Assembly (NCBI GenBank): GCA_018368345.1
Contig: JAGZEK010000020.1
Coordinates: 1-49,430 of the forward strand
Direction of reading: 5' to 3'
Source of the DNA: Collinsella sp.
Lineage (GTDB): Bacteria > Actinomycetota > Coriobacteriia > Coriobacteriales > Coriobacteriaceae
DNA length: 49,430 bases
Position numbers and translations under genes: made by a program. Position 1 is the first letter of the stretch; each line of letters opens with the position of its first letter. Under the pieces are notes generated by a model, which worked only from the letters and a program-made list of their open reading frames with translations, was not told the origin of the DNA and made no database searches. Shown here piece after piece: positions 16,448 to 24,030 of this stretch.

Positions 16448-19415
16448 TAATCAGACAAACATGCTGATTGATCTCGGCCGGATTTGAATAGTTGTAGATA
16501 GACGAAATCTGATTGGCGGGCGATGAGGAGTGCCACATCTTATTATCACGGGGATTGTCGCCCCAGAAAAACCCGATATGGCAATCGACGTTAGGAGCAG
16601 TCTTAAAGAATATGACGTCGCCCTTTCTTGCCAACCCGCTATTCAGCAGATCCTGCACCTTGTTGAACTCATAAACCTTTGAGCCGGAATCAATCGCATA
16701 ACCGTAAAAACGCCAAGCATTGATATAGCTACCGCCACCGGGGCCTCCAGCCCAAGGAGAATGGTTATTATTTGCGGCTACCGCTGCAAGATTGCCGCCG
16801 CATTTCGACCATGCGTGGGCGACAAAACCGGTGCAATTCATACCAGAGTATCCATCCCAACGCCTCTCACCATTGGGATAGGTGCAGGTAGGAATAGAGA
16901 ATCCAGTGGAATATGGAGTCCCGAGGTAGTAGCCGTCATATTGATGTTGGGTAAGCCAAGTAACGAGTCTGATCCGCGGAACGCCAATCACTTTCTCATC
17001 AGCAACGTCTCTGTACGCGCCCTCCGTGGGGCCCGGTGCCGCCGAGCCCTTCGCGAGGATGCGGACCTGGAGCGCCTCGACGCGGTAGCCGATGCCGGTC
17101 GTGCCGGCGCGGGCGCCGTCGCTGGCCCAGCCGAGCCAGCCGTAGTCCTGCACGTAGGCGCGGTACCACACGTCGTAGTACTCGGAGAGGCCCCCGGTCA
17201 GGCGCATCTTGACGCACTCGACCGCCCTGCCCTGGCCGGTGGTGCCGGCCACGGCGCCGCCCGATACCTCGTCCTGCCAGCCGACGCCGGAGACGTGGGC
17301 GCTGTAGGACAGGCCGCCGGAGACCGGCGAGGAGACCTCGGCCGTGATCGCCTCGACGGCGCGGGACTGGCCGGTGGTGCCGGCGGTGCCGCCGTTGCCG
17401 ACGGCGGCCTGCCAGCCGACGCCAGAGACGTGGGCCCTGAGGCTGAGCGAGGGGACGGAGAGCTCGGCGGGGGCGCCCGACGAGGGGGCGTCGCCGCCCT
17501 TCTCGACGAGGACGACCTGGAGCGCCTCAGCCTGGACGCCGAGGCCCTCGGTGCCCGCGGCCTCGCCGTCCTTGGCCCAGCCGAGCCAGCCGTAGCCCGC
17601 CGCGTGGACGCGGTACCAGACGTCGTAGGAATCGGAGACGGGGCCGGAGAGGGACACCCTCACGGCCTGGACGGCGCGGCCCTGCCCCACCGTGCCGGCG
17701 TAGGAGGGGGCGGAGGCGGCGTCCTGCCAGCCGATGCCGGCCACGTGGGCCGCGACGGAGACGGAGCTCCCCTCGCCCGCCCCCTCGAGGGAGGCGCGCA
17801 CCGCCTGGAGCGCGAGGCCCCTGCCGGTCGTGCCGACGTCCTCGCCGCCGCCCACCGCCTGCAGCCAGCCGCGCTCCGCGACATGGCCCTGCAGGACGAG
17901 CGCCGGACCGGAAGCGGTGCCGGAGACGAAGGCCCCCTCGGTCGGGCCGGGGGCGGCGCCGCCCTTCGCGACGAGGGCGACCTGGACTGCGGTGAGGCCC
18001 GAGGCGCCCGACTCGACGCCGGAGGGCTCACCGGAGCTCGCCCAGCCGGTCCAGCCGCGCGCGGAGTCACAGGAACGGTACCAGACGTCGTAGCGCTCCG
18101 CGAGGCCGCCGGACAGCCCGAAGCGGACGGCCTTGAGCTGCAGCCCGCCGCCCGAGGCGCCTAGCTGCGCCCCGTCGGAGCTGGGCTCCCCCTGCCAGCC
18201 GGAGCCGAGCAGGAGGCCGCGGTAGCTGACCGACCCGTCGGACTCGAGGTTGTCGACGGTCGCGGCGACGGAGCCCAGCACGGGGCCGCCCTCGGAGCCG
18301 AGAGTCAGGACCCCGCCGGAGAACGACGAGCCCGCCGGCGAGCCGGAGACGGAGAGAGCCGAGCCGGACAGGCGCTCACCGGCGCCGCGGAAGGCGCCGC
18401 CGGCCGGGCCCGGCGCGGCGCCGCCCTTGGGGACGAGCACGACCTGGACGGCCTGGACGGCCTTCGCCAGGCCCACCGTGCCCGCGGACGCGCCGTCCTT
18501 GGCCCAGCCGAGCCAACCGTAGTCGGAGCAGTGCACGCGGTACCACACGTCGTAGGACGAGGCGGCCTCACCGGAGAGCCTGAACTGGAGCGCCTCGACC
18601 GCCAGGGAGCGCCCGGTGGTGCCGGCGGCGCCCGAGGTCCAGCCCTGCCAGCCGACGTTCGAGACGTGGGCCCTCACCTCGAGGGAGGAGGAGCCGTGCC
18701 CGTACCAGGACACGGAGCCCGAGAGGGCCTCGAGGGCGCGGCCCTGCCCGGTGGTGCCGGCCACGGCGCCGTCCGAGACGGCGCCCTGCCAGCCGATGCC
18801 GGCGACGTGGGCGCGGTAGGAGACCGAGGGGGGCTCGGAGGACCTGTCGACGAAGGGCGTGGAGGTGTCGCCCGGGGCGGGGTCGCCCTTGGGCAGGACC
18901 GCGACCTGGACGGCCTGGACGGCGCGGCCGTAGCCAGCCGATCCGGCGTCGGCGCCGTCGCACCCGACGGCGGGCTGCCAGCCGACGTTCGAGACGTGGG
19001 CCTCGACGGATATGGCGTCGGTGCCGAGGGGCTCGCCGGTCGAGGCGTCGGACAGGACGAGGCGCAGCGCCTCGAGGGGGAGCCCCCTGCCGGTCGTGCC
19101 GGCGGTCTCGCCGCCGGCGACGGCGCCCATCCAGCCGATATTGGAGACGTGGGCGGAATAGGACAGCGAGACGGCAGTGGCCCCATCGGACTGCGCGGCC
19201 TCCGCCTGGCCCCCGTCGGCCTGGGCGGTTTCGGCCCGGGCGGCCTCGTCCTGGGCGCCGGACTCCCCGCCGGCGGGCTGCGCCTCGCCGGGGAGCGGCT
19301 GCGCGTCGCCCGAGGCGGCGGGGGCGCCGTAGGCCGCGGGCCCGCACAGGGCCAGGGCGGCCGCGACCGCGAGGACGGCGGCGGCCCCGGAAACTCGTTT
19401 CATGGAGCGTCTCAT
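16410..19415 (-). CDS. Secreted ChW-repeat protein with C-terminal NlpC/P60-like peptidase
   Basis: This 1,001-residue protein begins with MRRSMKRVSGAAAVLAVAAA, a signal peptide ending near AAYGA; the ATG at 19415 has an AGGGGG site. An Ala/Gln/Glu-rich linker is followed by five ChW triplets; the first lacks about one unit at the WQPAVGCDGADAG join. The C-terminal domain of about 180 residues has YSGMNCTGFVAHAW (candidate catalytic Cys), KGDVIFFKT and CHIGFFWGD (His), an NlpC/P60-like layout. Base composition changes sharply: the ChW part is very GC-rich, while the peptidase part (about 16440-16990) is much less so. The last residues (VDRDCCIC) overlap the signal-peptide remnant of the next gene, so the true C-terminus may differ. 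It probably acts on wall peptides. Confidence 0.8.
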   Translation of the reverse strand: MRRSMKRVSGAAAVLAVAAALALCGPAAYGAPAASGDAQPLPGEAQPAGGESGAQDEAARAETAQADGGQAEAAQSDGATAVSLSYSAHVSNIGWMGAVAGGETAGTTGRGLPLEALRLVLSDASTGEPLGTDAISVEAHVSNVGWQPAVGCDGADAGSAGYGRAVQAVQVAVLPKGDPAPGDTSTPFVDRSSEPPSVSYRAHVAGIGWQGAVSDGAVAGTTGQGRALEALSGSVSWYGHGSSSLEVRAHVSNVGWQGWTSGAAGTTGRSLAVEALQFRLSGEAASSYDVWYRVHCSDYGWLGWAKDGASAGTVGLAKAVQAVQVVLVPKGGAAPGPAGGAFRGAGERLSGSALSVSGSPAGSSFSGGVLTLGSEGGPVLGSVAATVDNLESDGSVSYRGLLLGSGWQGEPSSDGAQLGASGGGLQLKAVRFGLSGGLAERYDVWYRSCDSARGWTGWASSGEPSGVESGASGLTAVQVALVAKGGAAPGPTEGAFVSGTASGPALVLQGHVAERGWLQAVGGGEDVGTTGRGLALQAVRASLEGAGEGSSVSVAAHVAGIGWQDAASAPSYAGTVGQGRAVQAVRVSLSGPVSDSYDVWYRVHAAGYGWLGWAKDGEAAGTEGLGVQAEALQVVLVEKGGDAPSSGAPAELSVPSLSLRAHVSGVGWQAAVGNGGTAGTTGQSRAVEAITAEVSSPVSGGLSYSAHVSGVGWQDEVSGGAVAGTTGQGRAVECVKMRLTGGLSEYYDVWYRAYVQDYGWLGWASDGARAGTTGIGYRVEALQVRILAKGSAAPGPTEGAYRDVADEKVIGVPRIRLVTWLTQHQYDGYYLGTPYSTGFSIPTCTYPNGERRWDGYSGMNCTGFVAHAWSKCGGNLAAVAANNNHSPWAGGPGGGSYINAWRFYGYAIDSGSKVYEFNKVQDLLNSGLARKGDVIFFKTAPNVDCHIGFFWGDNPRDNKMWHSSSPANQISSIYNYSNPAEINQHVCLINEPIVDRDCCIC
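18865..18963. repeat. 99-bp exact direct repeat, copy 2 of pair II
   Basis: Identical to 15954-16052. Here it sits in uniformly GC-rich DNA, so this copy is more likely the native one. The in-frame join at its 18963 edge (WQPAVG/CDGADAG) also lacks one ChW unit. Confidence 0.95.
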
Positions 19416-19459
19416 GGAAAATCCCCCTAATCTAGCAACGGTTTAGAGTCTACTAGATT

Positions 19460-19468
19460 GGGGGGGGG
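19460..19468. repeat. Poly-G tract (9 G) upstream of the ChW cluster
   Basis: Nine G in a row, about 45 bp before the start at 19415 and thus within or near its promoter. A second tract of 8 G in the same ATT(G)GAC context is at 49194-49201. Such tracts can change length during replication. Confidence 0.9.
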
Positions 19469-19548
19469 ACGGGGGCCAAGCCGGATGGACTATTTGCCAT
19501 TTGGCCAATGAGTGTTTACCGACGGCTGAAAGCAGCGTGGCTCAAAAA

Positions 19549-20022
19549 TCAGTGCCCACCCAAAACTCTTTTAAACGAAGGACTCTCACTGTCAATCAAA
19601 CTGTTCCCTATTGCATAAACAAGATCACTTGCCTCGTCTTTTGAGAAGCAGTCAGTATCTTCCATTTGCTTCAGCTGCTCATAAATACTGTCAAGGAATT
19701 CCTTCTTCGATAGGCTCTTATCGAATAACAGGCCTTTGTTCCCTTTTCGCATTGCGCTAATTCCAGCGTTTCTAATGAAGTAAAAGCAATTACGAATATC
19801 GCTTTCATAAAGAAACACGTCGATAAAATCAGTCTCCAGCATGTCTTGCAACGGACCCGGATCACGAACGTAAAGAAACGATACCGCCTCTCCAGCAAGG
19901 AACCCATCAAAGGAATCGCAATAATCGCCGCGAAATAAGCCCGGCCGCATAGTCAAGCGATGTATGCACAGCTTTAATTTATTAATAAGTTCCCGATGGA
20001 ATTCAACAGATAGGACATCCAT
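19549..20022 (-). CDS. Protein of unknown function in the SatD/DUF3307 operon
   Basis: I do not recognise this 157-residue protein. It is soluble and mostly helical in appearance, rich in Asp, Phe and Leu, with no signal peptide or membrane helix. A basic patch (RNAGISAMRKGNKG) lies near its middle. It is the third gene after SatD and DUF3307 on the same strand; the gap to the DUF3307 stop is 44 bp, with GAAGGATTGAGAGG ahead of the ATG at 20022. It is probably co-transcribed with them. Codon use and moderate GC match those two genes, and all three are less GC-rich than the core. Confidence 0.6.
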   Translation of the reverse strand: MDVLSVEFHRELINKLKLCIHRLTMRPGLFRGDYCDSFDGFLAGEAVSFLYVRDPGPLQDMLETDFIDVFLYESDIRNCFYFIRNAGISAMRKGNKGLLFDKSLSKKEFLDSIYEQLKQMEDTDCFSKDEASDLVYAIGNSLIDSESPSFKRVLGGH

Positions 20023-20066
20023 AGACGGCCTCTCAATCCTTCACCTATCTAACGTTTCTAATAACT

Positions 20067-20813
20067 TCAACAAGCGGTGCCGCTAAACAAATAACTAAAT
20101 AAGATCGCAGAAGCCATTGCCAAGAACATGCTTGCCAATGAACCCAGCAAATAAACCTCAGCGAAATCCTTGTCACTTTCCAGCTGCTTAAAGCGCGCGA
20201 TACTTTTTGCAGTAAAAATAAATGCAATAGCCGAATATTGGTTCAGCAGGGAAAGCGCCGCGACAATCAGTCTTTCAAATATTCCAATCCACTTGCCTGA
20301 ATGTGCGGTTGTCGTATCCGCCGACTGCTCAACACCCGGGTTTCGAAGAGATTGGAGCACCTTTGCAATAACAATGCTACAAGGGCGTCCACAAAAGCAC
20401 AGTGTCGAAATCCAAGAGAGCTCCGCTCCACGAGCGCCCAAGAGATTCGAAGCAATTGGCCGCATGGCCCACAAATAGCAACATAGAACGCTCAATATGA
20501 GCAGAATTATAATGTGCAGCACTTGATCGGCCAGAAAACTACCGACCGGCGAAAGGTCAAGTCCTGCAAACGCTCTTCTCAGGCTGCCATCGATAATCCA
20601 ATGTGAAAGGGCAAATACTGTAAAGGACGCAGCAATGGCGGTTGCACTCGCCTCAAACAGAAGAGCTACTGTTGCTGCGGCGCCGGCCGCGTAAACTAAG
20701 CAGTGCATGGCAAGGGCAATTCTGCTGTATTCCTTCTCGCCTGCCATCTTATTCGACTGAAAATAAAAGTCGAACAGCATATGAAACAGAAGGAAACACC
20801 CGAATACTCTCAT
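20067..20813 (-). CDS. DUF3307 membrane protein
   Basis: The 248-residue protein has about six to seven hydrophobic helices. It begins MRVFGCFLLFHMLFDFYFQ, then SNKMAGEKEYS: the DUF3307 signature of a helix with H and DF, then a polar turn with K. Its start overlaps the SatD stop by 4 bp, so translation is coupled. SatD and DUF3307 genes are often paired; the pair's job is not known to me. A membrane partner or effector of the soluble SatD protein is a reasonable guess. Confidence 0.75.
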   Translation of the reverse strand: MRVFGCFLLFHMLFDFYFQSNKMAGEKEYSRIALAMHCLVYAAGAAATVALLFEASATAIAASFTVFALSHWIIDGSLRRAFAGLDLSPVGSFLADQVLHIIILLILSVLCCYLWAMRPIASNLLGARGAELSWISTLCFCGRPCSIVIAKVLQSLRNPGVEQSADTTTAHSGKWIGIFERLIVAALSLLNQYSAIAFIFTAKSIARFKQLESDKDFAEVYLLGSLASMFLAMASAILFSYLFSGTAC

Positions 20814-21628
20814 GCCATCTCCAGCTCATTAAGGAAATGAACGGCGAAAGCAGCCAGCTCTCTTTCTCTTACAACATTCGCGAGTCTAAGGCTTTTCTCA
20901 AGCCCCTGCCTCGTCTTCCCCATCGCAACGCCCATTTGCCCCGCAAGCCCTACATGACTAGCCCTGATGCTATCTACGTTGAGGTTGAGCGAGCTGCCCA
21001 ACGCCACTGGCGCGCAATCGATCGGATTGCTTTTAGCGCCATACTTTTTGCCTATACGTGTTTCGAAGAGCTCAGTATACCTTTTGCTCAAAGTCGCGTC
21101 TGTGCCCTCGTGCAGCATTAGCGGCCGCAGCAACTCAACAACCTCGCAGTAATTACGCTGCGACTCGTTTCTGCGATCGATTATTTCCAGACAGCCCGCC
21201 GCGCACAGCTCTTTCTCACGCGAAACACCCGAAGCATCAATGATCTTCAAATTACTGTACTTATCTTTTTCGGACGCAGCAATTGCTCTGCGTGCACGAT
21301 GGTATGCCGACCCGTCTTGCTCCGTCGACAATGCAGACTGCATCCGAGTTTTCCATTCTCCAACTCCGATACCACCCCTAAGATCAACCGTCTGGACGAG
21401 TATCTTGATAAATCTATATGCCAAGAAAGCGCCAGCCGTACTACGAAATAGGCCCTGCAATTCATCGCCCGCACTAAACATAAGCGGCATTTCGAGCTCA
21501 GTTTTAAACAGCTCGTTTGTGCAGTCCATAGCGTTCGCAAGATCTTCCTGCGCGCTTTGCCTCCTACTGTCCGAAAGACATCTCGAATGTCTCATATCAA
21601 CCATGAGGGCCGAATAGCTATTGTTCAT
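20810..21628 (-). CDS. SatD-family protein with nucleotidyl-cyclase-like features and possible HTH
   Basis: The 272-residue protein begins MNNSYSALMVDMRHSR. The ATG at 21628 is preferred over 21646 because AAAGGAAG lies just upstream. The N-terminal 110 residues show DMRHSR after a beta strand, SAGDELQGLF, and later LRGGIGVGEW. That spacing resembles the two metal-binding Asp and the glycine-rich strand of GGDEF or class III cyclase palm domains; this is my reading, not an established assignment. The C-terminal part (LNVDSIRASHVGLAGQMGVA) looks like a helix-turn-helix, so it may bind DNA and regulate its own operon. It is the first gene of a three-gene unit. Confidence 0.65.
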   Translation of the reverse strand: MNNSYSALMVDMRHSRCLSDSRRQSAQEDLANAMDCTNELFKTELEMPLMFSAGDELQGLFRSTAGAFLAYRFIKILVQTVDLRGGIGVGEWKTRMQSALSTEQDGSAYHRARRAIAASEKDKYSNLKIIDASGVSREKELCAAGCLEIIDRRNESQRNYCEVVELLRPLMLHEGTDATLSKRYTELFETRIGKKYGAKSNPIDCAPVALGSSLNLNVDSIRASHVGLAGQMGVAMGKTRQGLEKSLRLANVVRERELAAFAVHFLNELEMA

Positions 21629-21650
21629 CAGGCTTCCTTTCCTCATGGCG

Positions 21651-21679
21651 ATTATAGCAACTATTTTAGTTGCTTTCGC
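21651..21679 (-). promoter_or_regulatory. Candidate promoter of the SatD operon
   Basis: On the minus strand TATAAT (21651-21656) lies 22 bp before the SatD ATG. The 17-bp palindrome GCAACTAAAATAGTTGC (21657-21673) exactly fills the spacer to the -35 position (GCGAAA, a weak match). A protein bound there would block the polymerase. Confidence 0.6.
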
Positions 21680-21731
21680 TCATTTGCAACGGTTTTAGTT
21701 TCTTTATGGCGGATGCAACTGAAATCGTTGC
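21657..21731. promoter_or_regulatory. Three 17-bp operator-like boxes spaced 29 bp apart
   Basis: Box 1 at 21657-21673 is GCAACTATTTTAGTTGC (perfect 7-bp arms). Box 2 at 21686-21702 is GCAACGGTTTTAGTTTC. Box 3 at 21715-21731 is GCAACTGAAATCGTTGC. Each begins exactly 29 bp after the previous one. Box 1 overlaps the SatD promoter and box 3 lies just before a TATAAT (21744-21749) facing the glycosyltransferase at 21780, so both directions may be controlled together. Confidence 0.65.
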
Positions 21732-21779
21732 ATTGTAATAGGCTATAATTCTTCCAAATCGCCTAGAGAAAGTGTTTGA

Positions 21780-22880
21780 ATGCTGACCGTAATCGTGCCT
21801 ACTTACAATGCCGAGCCGTATCTTTCTCAGGCTATAGGCAGTCTATTAAACGAAAACAAAATCGAGCTGGAGATCCTCGCCATCAACGACGGATCCACCG
21901 ATAACTCGCTCGCCGTTATGCAAGAATTCGCTGCGCGCGACTCACGCGCTCGAGTGATCGATAAGGCAAACCAGGGTTACGGCGCAACCTGCAATCTGGG
22001 CATTCGCGAGGCAAAGGGCGACTGGATTGCCATCCTCGAGCCCGATGACTGGATCGAGCCCGGAATGTACTCCGACATGCTTGCCTTTGCCATGCGCGAA
22101 TTTGGCGATCCGAACAAGCTCGATATTATCGAGACCCCGTATTGGATCATTCGCAACCCCGATACCCCCCAAGAGGTCAAACTACATTGCGCATATCGCG
22201 GTCGCATTAAACCGCCTCGGCAACCGTTCACCATTCACGACGCTCCACACCTGCTGGCCCATCATCCGTCCATTTGGTCGGCAATCTATCGTCGCGACTT
22301 CCTGATGCAAAACAATATCTGGTTTAAGGAAATCCCCGGTGCGGGCTGGGCCGACAATCCATTCCTTGTCGAAACACTCTGCCAGGCAAAGGCGATCGCT
22401 TACTGGCCCAAGCCGTATTACTGCTACCGCGAGGAAACACCCGAAAAGGCAGCCGCCCTGGCCAAGCGTGATCCCCTGATGCCGTTTAATCGCTGGAACG
22501 ACATGGTTGATATCCTTGAGCGGCTCAACGTCACCGACCCCGCCGTTTGGACACCGCAAATCACACGCGGCTTCACCTATATGGGCATCATGATTGAGCA
22601 CACCGGAATTGAGGGGCACCCCGAAATCGAGCGGGCGATCCACAAGATGTTCGAACGCATGCCGCAAGAGCTGGTATTTGCCAATCCTCGCGTTACCCCC
22701 GTGGCCAAAAAGCTCTATGCCGAGTATATGGGCATCGCCGACCCTAAAATCAGCTACTGCGCGTACGCCAAGGACCTCGTGGGCGAGGGCTTGTATAACG
22801 TATGGAACAAGGGCCCCAAGCAGACTCTAAAAATGATCACATCGCACTTTGGTTCATACAACGCACGCGCTGGAAAATAG
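21780..22880 (+). CDS. Family 2 glycosyltransferase
   Basis: The 366-residue protein begins MLTVIVPTYNAEPYLSQAIG, then has LAINDGSTDNSLAV and ILEPDDWIEPGMYSDM: nucleotide-binding and DxD-type sites of a GT2 enzyme related to capsule and exopolysaccharide transferases. The C-terminal half (WSAIYRRDFLMQNNIWF, GAGWADNPFLVET) is typical of this subgroup. There are no membrane helices. TATAAT at 21744-21749 could drive it. The next gene starts 4 bp after its stop, so the two are probably one operon. The substrate is unknown. Confidence 0.85.
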   Translation: MLTVIVPTYNAEPYLSQAIGSLLNENKIELEILAINDGSTDNSLAVMQEFAARDSRARVIDKANQGYGATCNLGIREAKGDWIAILEPDDWIEPGMYSDMLAFAMREFGDPNKLDIIETPYWIIRNPDTPQEVKLHCAYRGRIKPPRQPFTIHDAPHLLAHHPSIWSAIYRRDFLMQNNIWFKEIPGAGWADNPFLVETLCQAKAIAYWPKPYYCYREETPEKAAALAKRDPLMPFNRWNDMVDILERLNVTDPAVWTPQITRGFTYMGIMIEHTGIEGHPEIERAIHKMFERMPQELVFANPRVTPVAKKLYAEYMGIADPKISYCAYAKDLVGEGLYNVWNKGPKQTLKMITSHFGSYNARAGK

Positions 22881-22884
22881 TCTG

Positions 22885-24030
22885 ATGGGCAGCAAAGCAA
22901 GCAGAAATACCTCCATCGAAGCGCTGCGCCTGGTGGCGGTCGCTGGGATCGCCATATTCCACACGTTTCAGTGGACCTTCCAAGCCGTCTGCACCGGCCT
23001 ACCGGAATACGCGCCGCTCGCTGTCTTCCCTTACTCCGGCGCGCTCGGCTTTATCAACCTGCTGGGCTGCTGGGCCAACGAGGTCTTTTTTATGATCTCG
23101 GGGTACTTCCTTATCCCTTCGGCAGTTCGCGCCCTCCAAAACGGGTCATCCGCACCGGACCTCGCTCGTAAATCGCTTGCGTGGTTAAAGAAGATCGTCT
23201 TGCCCACGCTCTTTTATTGCGCTGCCTGCCTGCTTATCTCGATGTACGTCTATCCCCTGCCCGAAATCTCGCTACACGAGATTGGCTGGCTTACGCTGGG
23301 CATCGAGTTTATCTGGGTCTACGCCGCCTCCGTATTGCTCGTCCCAGTGATTGCGTTGATACGACAGCGAATCGGCAGCATAAGGGCCCCGTTTGTCGTA
23401 GCACTCCTCGTGCTCGCAACATTTGGAATCAACTGCTACATCGCGGCGACGGTAAACGGAGCTGCCGGTGTCGTTTTGTGGCGCAAGCTCATGAGCGCCG
23501 TTACCTACCTGGTCGCGTTTATTGCAGCTGGAGAAATGCGGTTTGTCCTCGAATACCTCGGCAACGCATCCGGCTCTCAGAAATCCAAGATCGTGCTTAT
23601 CGGACTTATTGCCGCCACCGTCACGCTCGAGCTCCTGCTATCGACAAACAGCCAGTACGACGCGCTCTGGAAGCTCTCCTACAAGTCAACTTCCGTCATA
23701 TCCTTCATCTTAGCCGTTGCATCCGTTGCCGCCGCAGCGCTCCATCAGCCACGCCACGAAGTCCCAACTGCAGACAAGACAATCGTGACTCTCGCCGCAG
23801 GAACGCTCGCTTTCTACGCCGTACAGTCGTTCACCTGCAACGTCTGGCAACCCATCTTCGACAAAGCGATCTACACCATGGCGACAGGCATCCAAACGGG
23901 AGAGCCCCGTCCAGCCGCCGCCATTTTGCTCGGAATCCTTATGAGCCTTTGCCTCGCGCTTTCCCTGCTCCTCGTGGATATCGTGCGCAGGGCCGTAGTC
24001 GCGACCATCAAGGCCCACATGAAAGGCTAA
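22885..24030 (+). CDS. Acyltransferase-3 family membrane protein
   Basis: The 381-residue protein has about ten membrane helices. It begins MGSKASRNTSIEALRLVAVA, with AIFHTFQW in the first helix; the R and H there match the conserved residues of acyltransferase-3 (OafA/NolL-type) enzymes, which add acetyl or other acyl groups to extracellular sugars. The ATG at 22885 follows the glycosyltransferase stop by 4 bp. The longer frame to 22849 would overlap that gene and adds nothing family-like. It probably modifies the glycan made by its neighbour. Confidence 0.8.
   Translation: MGSKASRNTSIEALRLVAVAGIAIFHTFQWTFQAVCTGLPEYAPLAVFPYSGALGFINLLGCWANEVFFMISGYFLIPSAVRALQNGSSAPDLARKSLAWLKKIVLPTLFYCAACLLISMYVYPLPEISLHEIGWLTLGIEFIWVYAASVLLVPVIALIRQRIGSIRAPFVVALLVLATFGINCYIAATVNGAAGVVLWRKLMSAVTYLVAFIAAGEMRFVLEYLGNASGSQKSKIVLIGLIAATVTLELLLSTNSQYDALWKLSYKSTSVISFILAVASVAAAALHQPRHEVPTADKTIVTLAAGTLAFYAVQSFTCNVWQPIFDKAIYTMATGIQTGEPRPAAAILLGILMSLCLALSLLLVDIVRRAVVATIKAHMKG

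Noticed and set aside
16761..18164. A 467-codon open frame on the plus strand
   Set aside because: It lies opposite the GC-rich ChW array; the repeat pattern in it (GGAGHGA, LPADAGDVG) is the ChW repeat read backwards.
7562..19415. Tandem repeats that might suggest a CRISPR array
   Set aside because: The repeats encode conserved protein units of about 45-55 codons in frame. There are no short exact repeats with unique spacers and no cas genes.
20045..20227. A 60-codon frame inside the DUF3307 gene
   Set aside because: It is wholly contained in a supported gene on the same strand, without a ribosome-binding site.
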